Positions 1 through 10,129 of a stretch of 13,503 bases of DNA are shown piece after piece. This stretch comes from Isohypsibius dastychi (taxonomy: Eukaryota > Tardigrada > Eutardigrada > Parachela > Isohypsibiidae), in the NCBI GenBank assembly GCA_034696485.1, contig JAQIWT010000954.1:1-13503 (forward strand). Reading direction: 5' to 3'. Below the pieces are notes generated by a model. That model was given only the letters and a program-made list of their open reading frames with translations. It was not told the origin of the DNA and made no database searches. Within the stretch, counting starts at the first letter, position 1. Each line of letters begins with the position of its first letter. Position numbers and translations under genes: made by a program.

Positions 1-3000
1 CAGCTTTTCATATCCATCGATAGATCTTGAAAAGCTCTTTCGAATGATATATACTTTTCCTCAGTCAGACCAAAAAAGTATGGGTGTCCAGAGTTTTACG
101 CAAACCCCAGCAGTGTCCAGACTTGTTGTCTTTACTGGTAGAATGATCAACCTTAAAATTTTCTTAAGAAACTGTATTAATCAAAACTGACTACGAAGAC
201 TCGGCAGTACTACTATCCGCAGAATCAAAACTCTTTCAAAACGAATAAATATTTCAAGACCAATAAAATTCTCAACAAATTCTCAACAAGACCAACAAAA
301 TTCTCAACAAACTCAATACGATTTTCTCAAAACAAAAAAACCACTCACCTTTATATCTTCGCGTTCTTGCACCAGATTGCGCATTTTGATCTCTTTCTCC
401 AAATCCCTCTGTCGCTGTAGATTTCGTTGATTCTGATATAACGCAATATAATCCCCTGAAGTTAATAAATGACCATTAAAAATAATACCAGAAACTGAAT
501 TTCAACATCAAACATTAAAATAATCAATGGGAAAAATGTCACCTTCTCGTTCGCGAAAGCTATTTTCTTGAATACCGTTTCATTTAAATTAAATGTTATT
601 TAAAATTATAATGTAAATCTAATTAAGAATACGGTAATATTAAAAAATAATCAATTAATTATAAAATATTTTATGAATTATTTAAAATTAATTCAATTAA
701 ATATTAAAGTTCACTTCCAAACAGAAATACTTGGTGTATTTTCAACTTCATCAGTTTAAAATACGGAAAATGAGCTATCAACGTACTGATTATGAATGGT
801 TTTAAAGAAAAATAAACTCAAATTGATTGCTTTTATTTATTTTTCGTAAATATTACCGATCGTTTCCGTTTCGCCTTGAAGTTGCATGATGATGTGCTGG
901 AGTTGTTCAATTTCATCCTGAAGCTCGGCATTCTTCCTCATCGCTCCGACAAAACGCTGCTCCAAGTTCCGATACGCACCAACTCGTTCTGTCAAATCCA
1001 ACAATTTCGCCTCTTCCTCCTTCATCCTGAGAGTATTCTTCAAATAAATAACTTCTGAATCCGCTTGAATAACGCGATCTTTAAACATCTCAATTTCCCC
1101 CTCCAGGTTGCGAATTTTGGCTTCGTAGGATTTTATGTACATTTCCGGCGCTGGCGACGGAAGTGTGGGCCCGGAAATCTACAAAATACAGGCTCATAAA
1201 TGTGAATAAGTAAAAAAAACAGTTTAAAGTAAAATATTATGAAAATTTTCTGGTTACCTGGAAAAATGCTTCCGGTTCGGTCTGCGTTTCCGTTTCAGCG
1301 ACTTGATTGACAAGGTTGTGTGTCCGAACCGGTATTTCGTTTTCTGGGCGGGCATTTAAGACGTGATTCTGATTTTGACGACGAAGTTCTTCCAGTTCAG
1401 TCAAATAAGCGCCGAGTTGTTCTTTCAAGTCTTTATTCTGGAGCATAGCCTGGCTCAAGGCAACACGATCGCTTTCCATCGCTCTTAACAAATCCTCACG
1501 ATCGTGAAAAGTGTTCTGGAGATTCTGGTTGGAAGAACGAAGTGAAGTCAACTCGGCATCTTTTTCCGACAAAATTTCGGTCATTTCTGATAAAGAAGAC
1601 TCCTAAAAACAGATGTTCATTCAGCAAATGGACAAAAACAGCGAAATCCTACCCACAAAAATTAACAGAAATTGATATACAGCACATTCAAATACAAACA
1701 AACGTCTAAAAAAACGTATAAACCTATCCAAAAAAAATGCATTTTAAATAAATGAATAAAGTACATTACATCCATAAATACAAATTCAAAAATATATTAA
1801 AATACGCTCTGTTTCTGTTTAACTCAAATTCTTACTAAAATCAGCAGAAATAAAAAATCTACAACTTGAATATCTTGGAACATTATTTCGTATCGTCTCA
1901 ATTCCTGTTTCATCTTAACCTTAACCGCAGTATTAATTCTTCATCACGAAATTTTTCTCATGAATAGGGAATAAAGCGCAAGAAAATTCGATCAACATCG
2001 AAGTACTGTACCTTTTTGTGAACGGCTTCTTGAAGTTTTTGAACGTCCAACTGCATTTCATCAACAGATTTCCGCAGGGTATTTACCGTTTCCTCAAGCT
2101 GGCCTAAAAAGGAATTTTTCAACGTGACGGACGGCAAAACCATGGTTCTGGAGATCATCAATCTCATTGTGGTAACTCCGAGATAAATACTGATTAAAAC
2201 ATAAACAAAATTCATCTTCGAAATAAAAATTTATCGAAAATTCAATAAATAAAGAATTATACAACGCTTGATGGTTATTTAAAATAATTCTGGGATTTGG
2301 ACTATTATCAAGCTCACTTTCCTCAAAATTGGTGAAGTAAACTTACCATTCTCGTTCTTAACATCTGCAATCTGGTTTCTCAGTTCCAAATTCAAGGCAT
2401 TCACATCATCCAGCTGCAATTTCAAACTTCCGGCAGAAGTTTCGATTCCTTTTGCAGCGGTGACTTGCGCTAAGACATTCTGGTACTGGGCGACCATTTT
2501 ATCCATATCTTGCTGCAGTTTCGTCATTTCACGCTGATATTCAACCAAGCGATTCTCCAACATTTTCTTCTCCTTCATCAGACCCGTGTTGACATCTTGA
2601 ACGGAATGATCTTTGCCGGCAACCACGAGTTTATCGGAATAGGCTTTTGCTGTTTCTAAACGGGACTCCAATTCAGCGTTCTGACTTTGCAAGTTATAAT
2701 AATCCGTTTCCTAAAAAACAAGAATAAATATAAATTAGAAATTAATTTCTACAAGTAAACCCTTTCATAATTTGGATTTTCCGAAGCATATCTTTAATGA
2801 CTCACTTTAATATTCAACTTCCGACTAGTTTCGAAATATTCATCTCTCAGTGTGTCGAGTTGCTGGAGAAGTCGAGAGTTTGCCATTTTTAACTCTTCAA
2901 CCTGATGAGCCAACTCAGCGGAAGTCCTTCCCTGTTTTTCACTACAAAAAAACCCAAACTGGAATAAAAAGACAAATAAATTTCAATTAAAAAAAATAAA

Positions 3001-4400
3001 AAGATAAAATAAATAAATTATAAATTCATAAATTATCAATTGTCATAAATTATTATAAATTATTCAAAATTATTATAAATTTCTAATTTATATAAATTAT
3101 TATAAATTTAATAAATTTCAATTCAAAAGACAAACGAATTTTAATCAAAAATGTAGGTCGTCAGTGAGATTCATAATAGGTATCACCTTGAATTCGGAGT
3201 GAAAACTAATTCCAAATTAGAAAGATTCTAAATTCTAAATAATTTTAAATAAGATGATTCCGTCATACCTTGAGATATGAGTCTCCGTTGACTGACGCTC
3301 ATATTGAGTCAGTTTTTCATGGAGTTCGGCGAGTTTGGCCGCGTACTTGTCGACTTCAACCGCTTTCTTCTTCGCCGTATGATCCGAATGAGTCAATGCT
3401 GCCTGCAGTTCTGTTTTCTCCGCAACCAGAATCCCAATGGTTTGAATGTGACTCTACAACAAGAACATGAAAAAGCATCACTTCCGGTCCAGAAAGAGAA
3501 TTTGATGGCACAACATTTCTTCAAAATCCAAAACGAATAAATGATATTATGAATGAAATTCTTTTGATAATCCAACGATCTCCGATTTCTTGGAAAACAC
3601 GATGATTATTATCAAACCAGACAGAAATAATAATTATTAGATAAATCAAAAAAAAAATTCCAGGAAATTGATTTTGGAGACGACTAGCTCACGTTCAGTT
3701 GTTCCCTCAAACTTTGGTGTTCCTCGATGATCCGGCTCTCCAGTGAAGACTTCTCTCTATCGTTTTCTCTCCTCAGATTATGATTATCCGTCGTCTAAAA
3801 AGATTCAAAATTCGCAATCACTATTTTCAAAATAAGATTGAGAAGCCGTCATACAAGCTCTTCCACAATTTTCCGCAGTCTAGCAATCTCCTCTTCATCC
3901 ACGGAGCTGACACTAAATTTTCTTGAATGATGTCCATTTCCGTTTGACACACAGATTTCATCGTCATGAAGCTGCGTCACGGAATTAGATCTAAAAAACA
4001 CAGAATAAAAAAATTGTATTCCGAGAGTATTTTCTTTCTTCTGTTCAATCTCACCGTGTTCCGGTATAACTGACAGAATGCAGATTATCGAATTGCTGAT
4101 GGTTCGGCGTTTCATATCCCGACCGCGATTCTCTTGTTTGTGGGGATAACAGCTGAAAGTCGTGGTGGGATTCAGAAAATGTCGAGGATCTCGATGATGA
4201 CGGGATTTCTGCGCTGACTGGCTCTGGAACACCGGAACTTGCACCAGCTTTCTTCTTCTGGAACTTTTTGAGCTGGAAAAAATTATTATTGTCGAAAAAT
4301 TAATTTCTGAACAACAGGAGATGAACAGCGAAGAAAAACAGAAACAAACCTTTTCTTTTGCCAGAAGAATTTTCGCATCCCTATCCTCGACTGCCGCCAT
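1..4400 (-). CDS. GOLGA2: Golgin subfamily A member 2 (GM130), 5' part, 12 exons, C terminus off the left edge
   Basis: GM130 is a cis-Golgi coiled-coil tether; its N terminus binds the vesicle tether p115 and importin-alpha, and its C terminus binds GRASP65. Exons on the minus strand: 4400-4350, 4272-4055, 3990-3855, 3794-3693, 3453-3269, 2941-2806, 2710-2347, 2103-2012, 1602-1258, 1178-857, 455-349 and 59-1 (running off). All junctions are GT-AG and keep phase, giving about 705 residues against about 1000 in human. The start lies in MAAVEDRD; the basic AKEK/LKKFQKKK segment (about residues 14-25, split by intron 1) matches the family's basic N terminus. Family blocks visible: SHIQTIGILVAEKTELQAAL (170-189), SDRVALSQAMLQNKDLKEQL (472-491) and LQGETETIG joined across an intron to DYIALYQNQR (643-661). 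The rest is heptad-rich, E/K/Q-rich coiled coil. The exon at 1-59 is the least certain; it fits in phase and resembles the family segment after IALYQ. The GRASP65-binding C terminus is not in the window. The gene is head to head with STEEP1. Confidence 0.92.
268..310. repeat. 11-bp repeat (ATTCTCAACAA), three copies, in a GOLGA2 intron
   Basis: Copies lie at 268-278, 279-289 (directly adjacent) and 300-310. They sit inside the intron 60-348. A small local duplication with no evident role. Confidence 0.75.
2985..3125. repeat. AT-rich ATAAATT-type low-complexity repeat in a GOLGA2 intron
   Basis: About nine copies of ATAAATT, often as ATAAATTATT, occur in irregular tandem inside intron 2942-3268. 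The arrangement suggests slippage-driven growth and accounts for much of the intron's length. Confidence 0.7.
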
Positions 4401-4734
4401 GACCAAGTAGCATTCGGATCAGAAGAGCGATTTTCAGTTACCAAAACGAATTTATGGCCGGATATTGGATGCGTGACAGCAAGAAGAAATAACGAAAATA
4501 ACAGAATTAATTATCGAAAAGAATAACATAAGCTTTGTTTACGTGGCTGGACGGCTCACATTCCGCTATCGGGTTCGCTAACGCTAAGCGCCAAGGAGCC
4601 GTTGATTTTGATTTGAATTGGTTAGTAAATCAATCAATCAATCAAGTGGTGTTTTCGTTTTTCTTTTCACATTCATTTCGTGGATTTATTTGAAAAGAAG
4701 TTTTCTGCTTCTTTGTTCTGCTCTGTTAGTTGCA
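4401..4734. promoter_or_regulatory. Probable bidirectional promoter between GOLGA2 and STEEP1
   Basis: Only 334 bp separate the two start codons, so both 5'UTRs and both promoters must fit here unless a 5'UTR intron lies elsewhere. I see no TATA box. A more GC-rich core at about 4540-4605 contains a partial palindrome made of CGCTAACGCTAAGCG. That layout, a short TATA-less shared spacer between housekeeping genes, is typical of bidirectional promoters. An in-frame TGA at 4609-4611 lies upstream of the STEEP1 start, which limits any N-terminal extension. The promoter role is inferred from geometry; no start-site data are available. Confidence 0.6.
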
Positions 4735-5933
4735 ATGGCCGGTACCAACAACCGTGATCGGAATCAGAATCAACATCCACGTAAGCCAGACCTGCCGGAT
4801 ATTCTGGATAAAGAGGAGTACGAAGGAGACAAGCCGTTAAATATATATTTCTGCCTTTGCGGACAAATGCTCTGCATTTTAGGTTTGAATTTCGATTACC
4901 GTACTTATCCTTTTACTGATTAACATCAAATTTATTCCAGATTGCCCACAAGAAAAACTTCCTCTTCGACCAACAGACGGATCCCGCGTCATCGATGGCG
5001 CCAAACATGCCTATAAACTCATTTGCGATGAGGGAGAAGTCGTTTATCTGAAACGGTAAATAAAACATGGCGGTTTCTAGTTTTTTCTGTATGGCAGTGT
5101 GGTGTTTATCAGTAGCAGTACAGGAAAACGGTGTTTTGAGTTGTTTTGAATTTTTCATGATTTCACTGATTGTTCCTGTGGTTTGTAGGCCTGAAGGAAT
5201 TGAGAAGCAATACCGGAAAAAGTGCCGTTCATGTGGATTATGGGCTTTCTATGAACACAAACAGCGGACCTCCCCAGTTGTTTTTATTCTTGCTGGAGCA
5301 CTCTGCAAATCCGGCACTTCCGGTTCCTCAACCAAAACGATCGAGGAACCTATGAAGAAGGTACCAAGAACGCTTTCATTTGTTATTTTTTCCGGGCGAG
5401 AATCGGTAATGAATCTGTAGGAGATGAGATCGAGTTTAAATGAATTTTCGTTCGACTTCCGGTTGAGCATTCGGACTGTCCGCGCTCCGCAGTCCTCATT
5501 GTTTATTTTCAGGCTTTCATCAGGAAAACCACAACCCATATGGGTCGCACAAGCTCTGTGACAGTTTCTACGGTTGAAGAGGATGAGGATGAACTGGAAG
5601 CTGTAAGGAAGACCATTTCAAAGAAACATAATTGCGTTTGAATTTAGTTGAACTTTTGGGTGGCGATTAATTTTTTATCGCCGGTTCTGAGGGTTTTTTT
5701 CTTGACAGCGAGACATGGCGGATTCATACGCGGCCAATGCGAAGATCATCGCCACACAACTTGAACGGAAAGGAGGCAAGCGGAAGTTAGAGGATGTAAG
5801 AAATGTCCAGATATATATTTCATCATGTACTTCTTTACGTTTATTTTTCGCCTCAATGATGGGTGTTTCTCGTTTTCAGCAAGTCGAAGAAAAGAAGGGA
5901 TTAATGAAAGGAACGCTAATCGACGGGCTTTGA
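4735..5933 (+). CDS. STEEP1: STING ER exit protein (STEEP1 / CXorf56 family), complete, 6 exons, 221 aa
   Basis: In vertebrates this small soluble protein binds STING at the ER and promotes its COPII-dependent exit to the Golgi; the family is far older than that role, so its job here may be broader. Exons: 4735-4882, 4941-5055, 5189-5360, 5513-5602, 5709-5795 and 5880-5933, all GT-AG with phase kept. The 221 residues nearly equal human (222). Family features: [19 protein letters not shown] (27-45), [17 protein letters not shown] (59-75), [18 protein letters not shown] (88-105), [39 protein letters not shown] and the terminal KGTLIDG. The cysteine pairs C40/C42 and C100/C103 look like a zinc-ribbon-type site (inference). 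The chosen ATG is the first in frame after the TGA at 4609-4611; the stretch between is open and hydrophobic but lacks an ATG. The N terminus before KEEYEG is divergent. Divergently paired with GOLGA2. Confidence 0.95.
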
Positions 5934-6605
5934 AGACATGGAGTTCTAACATGACGTACAGCATTTTTATTTCTTTTCATTTTGGAAACCGGGTCCCTGG
6001 GTTCACTATTAAATTCTCAGGCACATGTTTTCCTGCGCAAAGAAAGTGTGGTTATGTTAATTCGGTTTTTACATAAGTGAATTTCCCCACAGCTAATTAG
6101 CTTGTTAGCTCAGTATTTTGTTTGAAGTTTGTTCTGCAAATTCTCGATACTTGTTTCCGCTTGTTTCAGTTTTTTGTTTTTCACCGATATTCTGATCTAC
6201 ATTGTATTTCCGGTTTTGTATTTACAATAGAACAAACGTGAGCTTGCCTTTTGCGCCGGTTTTCGGCTTGACATTTCGCAAATACTTGACCGATGCAGAG
6301 CGGGTGCGGTTTGATGGTATTACGCGGGACACCATAAGTGGTTTGATTAACGAGGGAGGGGTTACACTCCAAAGCAGATGAGATGAGTCACTCAGCTGGT
6401 CTTGTTCTCTTTACCTCTCTCCCCCCTTGAAATTCAGAGTTCATTCACATATCACATGTTCTTTCTTCTCGCTTCTCAAAGAATCTCCCCGATTTTCCCC
6501 CATTTCTTTTCCTTCCTACTTGCATTTTATTGCAGACTTTGTTCCTGACTTTAGTATTTGCTTGCGGTGTTCTTCGTTTGCTGACAGCTGCTTCACAAGG
6601 ATAAT
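5934..6605 (+). promoter_or_regulatory. Intergenic region: STEEP1 3'UTR, then probable promoter and non-coding first exon of the MATH-BTB gene
   Basis: The first part should be STEEP1 3'UTR. A pyrimidine-rich tract at about 6405-6427 precedes a stretch that ends in a strong donor, AAT|GTAAGT, at 6605/6606. The next good acceptor, TTTTATTGTAG, ends at 6883, three bases before the MATH-BTB start codon. Reading back from that ATG through the joined junction meets an in-frame TGA at 6582-6584 with no ATG between, so the upstream exon is most simply a 5'UTR exon and 6606-6883 a 5'UTR intron. The transcription start cannot be fixed; the promoter probably lies between about 6100 and 6500. No other gene is seen here. 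Confidence 0.45.
6008..6013 (+). terminator. Candidate poly(A) signal of STEEP1 (ATTAAA)
   Basis: ATTAAA lies 75 bp after the STEEP1 stop codon and is followed 25-50 bp later by a G/T-rich stretch (around 6045-6070). This is the usual arrangement of a cleavage and polyadenylation site using the common variant hexamer. I see no AATAAA nearer the stop. Motif evidence only. Confidence 0.4.
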
Positions 6606-6886
6606 GTAAGTGAACGAGGGAGATTATCGTCAAATGCTGGAAAAAACCAGGAAGTAATTTGACTCTTCGGTTTTCCGTAACCAGAATTCTGATTTTGTGT
6701 AGTTTTTCTGATTGAGAAATATAGGGATGAAAGGTTAACCAGGAAAAAAGAAGGTTTTGGGGCTGGAATGAAGAATTTGTCTTTTTGGAGTTTTTCGAGG
6801 TCGCCAGCAAAAACGTGGTTCTGGAAGCGCGAACTTCCGATGATTGTGTTTTTTTGTGTTCCTGATGTTGTATTTTATTGTAGAAT

Positions 6887-9562
6887 ATGGAGAACAACAT
6901 CGCGTCTCGTTCGAATGATGGATCTTCGATCATTTTGAATGCACATCGGAAAGGACATCTCTTCAAGATGAAAATTAATTGGAAGGTTCGTTGATATGAG
7001 TTCGTTGCTAAACAGAAATACATTTCTCCCGAAATAATAAAATTGAAACGGCAGTTAATGCGGGAATGTTCGCTGGAACTTCAAGGACCTCTTTGACGAA
7101 TTGTTGTTGTTTATTTTTCAGATCGACCTGTTCTCCTTCCAACAGCAATCCACGGCCTCCATCACTTCTCCAACCATCTGCATTCCCAATCGCAATGATG
7201 AAAATGACGGAATCGCTGATGGCAAGTGGTATCTGGTGATGATTCCGATGGTCAAATCCAAACGAGAAACGGAACATCGAGAGCGTGATTTCATCTCCTT
7301 ACATCTTCGACGCGATTCCGAGAAGAACTGTGAAGTGCCTACTCGATTCTTCTTGCGGTAAGTGGTAGGAGAAAGCAAAAAATCTCTGAAGAGAGAAATG
7401 TCGGAAGGAATCGGTAATAAGTCAGCACTTCCGGTTGACCGGCTTGGCTTGAGATGTAGGGAGCTCTTCGTTCGAGTTACATTTCTGAATTCTTATCAGT
7501 TTGGTTCTTTCAGAGATTCCCACAGGTTTTTCCGTGGTTATTTTAACTTCCTTAATGGCGGAAAACCGTTTTGTCCAGAATTTCTTCGTTTTGGAATTTC
7601 TGACTTCCGGTTGGTTTCTACATGGTTATCTTCGAGGATATTCTCGATTTTCTTATGCTCAACGCAAATCATATCAAATTTCTGTCCGAAAATTAGTTTT
7701 CTGCTTCCCGGTTGTACGGTTTTCACTTCGCGGTCCGCCACTTCCGGTTTGTTTTTCTGGTGTTGGTGTTTCAGTCTACTTGAATTTTTTTGCGGAGTTA
7801 GTATTGCTTGCTTTAAAATGCGAGTATTTCGCGATGGCATTGTGACATTGGACTAGATTCCAGTTTAGTTCTAAATTGGAATTTCAGTGAAATTCGGAAT
7901 TTTTTTGGGTCGCCGTATTTTTTACGGTTTCTCGATCTTTTTTACAGATTGCTGAATGAGAAGGATGAAGTCATCTATCATCGCGATTGCGCAAAGCCCG
8001 TCGTCTTTTCTGGAAAAGGTTCCGGAAGTGTCATGTGGGGATGGGATCGGTATGTCGCCCATGACGAGCTCTTCGACGGACCGGATGGACGAAGGGGATA
8101 TTTGGTCGCCGATCCATGTGACCCAACCAGTTCTCGTGATTCGCTGAGCATTCAAGCGGAAATTCATTGTCTGATTGGAACAAAGACGGATAGCTCCTTC
8201 TGGGAACCCGCACCGGAAATGAGCACTCTGGACATGGATTTGCGATCGGTTTTTGAACGGAAGAATATGTGCGACTTTGTGCTGGTGTCGAGTGATAATC
8301 AAGAGATTCCGGCTCATCGAGTTATTCTGGATGGACGTTGTGAAGTATTCCAGGCCATGTTCTCGCATGAGAGTAAGGAGAAGACCAATGGACGGATTTA
8401 TATCGACGATTTGGATGGCGAAACACTCTTGGTAAGTTATTATCTGTGCTCATTTCAAACGAAATATTGAACTTTGATGTTGTAAATTTTGAGTTTTTTT
8501 TTGTGCAATGTCCAAATGAGAGGATTTTGGAAGCGGAAATACAAATACAAATTCCATACTTTCTTTGGCTGCTTTGGTTATTTTCGTCGACCAAAATTCA
8601 AATTTAACTCGAATAGAATGGAACAATTGAATAAATGGCACTCCGTATTTTTTTCTCATGATCTCCTTGAAGAAAAGATTTAATTGAATTTAATTATAAG
8701 AATTTGTTTTTTCATTCGGATTTTCATTTAGGATTTTTTAATTAAACAGGGTTTTTATCTTTACTAAGATTTTTATCTGTTTGAGGTAAATAAAAATCTC
8801 CAAATTTTTGAACTCCAGACATTTTTCAAGTATCAGTTGTGAAATTTCAGTCCTGAAAAATATATCTCATCGTTTCTATTTTTTCAGGCCGTTTTCTCTT
8901 TAACAAGTTCGAAGATCATTTAACCCAGTACGAATTAATGATGTCTTTTGAATTTTGATTTGATAGTCCTTTGAACTCATTTGTTTTTATCTTATTTTAT
9001 TCATTTAATTGATTTATTAATATTATTATTCACAATTATTATAACATATTATATTATAAAACATCATTATATTATATTATGATTAATATTAACATCAATA
9101 ATGTAACAGATAAATGTTTAATTCATTTGGTTTGATTTTATGTTTTTTCAGGGAATGCTGGAATATCTCTACTGCGATTCCGTGACAGACATTGCCCATC
9201 TTGCCGAGAAGCTGCTGATCGCGTCGGACAAGTACAGAATCAAGGGGCTGAAACGTCTTTGTGAGAGTCACTTTAGCCAAACTCTATGCTTCAACACGGC
9301 CGGCTATCTGGCTTATTTGGCTGACACGTACAATGCTCTCCACCTTCACGCTCTGGTCAAGACATATGTCGCCAATCACTATCGCGTCTGCTTGGATAAT
9401 TGTCACCGTGATCACGCCTCTTACTTGACTGACCTCTTGGATGGAAATAATAACGGCAACTTGGCGAATTTGGAACATTCTCGAGCTACTTCCGGTACGG
9501 CTACTAAGAATGCGCAGAAGAATGTCGGATTGCGATGCAATACGAATGGAGTTCGGGATTGA
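6887..9562 (+). CDS. MATH and BTB/POZ domain protein (SPOP/TDPOZ-like), complete, 4 coding exons, 409 aa
   Basis: Proteins of this layout are substrate adaptors of Cullin-3 ubiquitin ligases: MATH binds the substrate, BTB and the helices after it bind Cullin-3 and dimerise. Exons: 6887-6985, 7122-7357, 7948-8431 and 9152-9562, GT-AG with phase kept. The MATH domain covers about residues 24-188; it starts with KINWKIDLFSF (cf. SPOP W-T-I-N-N-F-S-F), and W142-G143-W144 lies where SPOP has its pocket residues W131-G-F133. The BTB domain (about 209-310) shows CDFVL, IPAHRVIL and VFQAMFSHES (220-254), close to SPOP FQAHKAIL and VFSAMFEHE, then GMLEYLYCDSVTD, LAEKLLIASDKYRIKGLKRLCE and a helical BACK-like part with YLADTYNALHLHALV. 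The C terminus is longer than SPOP (374 aa), polar, with NNNGN. I do not see SPOP's basic nuclear-signal tail. This is a divergent member rather than clearly the SPOP orthologue; MATH-BTB genes are often expanded in invertebrates. Confidence 0.9.
7427..7748 (+). repeat. Cluster of three ACTTCCGGT motifs in MATH-BTB intron 7358-7947
   Basis: Exact copies of ACTTCCGGT start at 7427, 7603 and 7740, all on the sense strand. Two continue as TTG and one as TTTG, and a near copy (TTCCCGGTTG) lies at about 7708-7717. The core is the ETS/GABP consensus CCGGAAGT read on the other strand. The intron is otherwise less AT-rich than the others in the window and poor in stop codons. Function is unknown: an internal promoter or enhancer, a splicing element, or a species-wide repeated word are all possible. 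Confidence 0.5.
8985..9120. repeat. AT-rich low-complexity tract in the last MATH-BTB intron
   Basis: The 720-bp intron 8432-9151 contains a dense A/T tract with repeated ATTATT and ATATTATATT words. No coding sequence or nested gene is visible in this intron. Confidence 0.65.
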
Positions 9563-10129
9563 GAGAGGATGAATTTGGACGGATGTTTGGGTTTTATTGA
9601 TGTTTTTTTGGGGATTGGGAACTTCTGCCGGTTGGATTGGAGAGACTGTTTTTTCTGGCTTTATCGAATGAAATTTTTTCTTGCCTTTTTTGCGCACTTT
9701 TGCTTTGGATTTGATCAGGAGTGAATTTGGAATGCCGTATTTTTTCTTCGTGTGTTTTATTGCGACTGGAGAATTTGGATCTGACTGACTTTATTTGCTG
9801 GGGTTGAACTCTGACTGATCCTGGGAAATTATTTGATGGTTGAATGAAAGGTTATTTTGCATTTCAGCAGGTCGTTGTTCACATCTCCAAAAAATGGGAA
9901 AAATTGAGAACAGAACCAATGTTATCAGAATCAACGATGAAAACCAACAGGAAATTACTTCGTAACAAAATCGTTGTCAGCCAAGTGAATAAACCGTCCA
10001 CGGGAAGAATCTTCTCCCGTTTCATTTTCAACTCTCTGTGACAACAATTCTTGCCTGCCCTTTTTCCAGCGGCCTGAAAAAGATATATGAGATGAAAAGA
10101 GATATTCCAGACGAAACTAGTTGATTGAC
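9563..10129. other. Spacer between convergent MATH-BTB and SLC35F genes, with candidate poly(A) signals on both strands
   Basis: No gene is supported here. A plus-strand AATAAA at 9988-9993 is the only canonical signal after the MATH-BTB stop. For the minus-strand transporter, AATAAA reads on the minus strand at 9795-9790, 9761-9756 and 9598-9593. If both genes use these sites, their 3'UTRs overlap by roughly 200 bp or more as antisense tails. A 65-codon plus-strand frame at 9844-10041 has no recognisable features and is probably chance. Confidence 0.4.

Noticed and set aside
3270-3540. Two plus-strand open frames opposite GM130 exon 5
   Set aside because: They are antisense shadows of the conserved coding exon 3453-3269 and have no features of their own.
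3849-4406. 185-codon unbroken minus-strand frame as a single-exon gene
   Set aside because: It reads through two good introns and puts GM130 exon 2 in a wrong frame; the spliced model matches the family N terminus.
4618-4734. In-frame hydrophobic extension of STEEP1 that could look like a signal peptide
   Set aside because: It has no ATG, an in-frame TGA lies just upstream, and the family has no signal peptide; the ATG at 4735 gives the normal length.
9844-10041. 65-codon plus-strand open frame between the convergent genes
   Set aside because: Starts in probable 3'UTR sequence, shows no domain or motif, and is within the length expected by chance.
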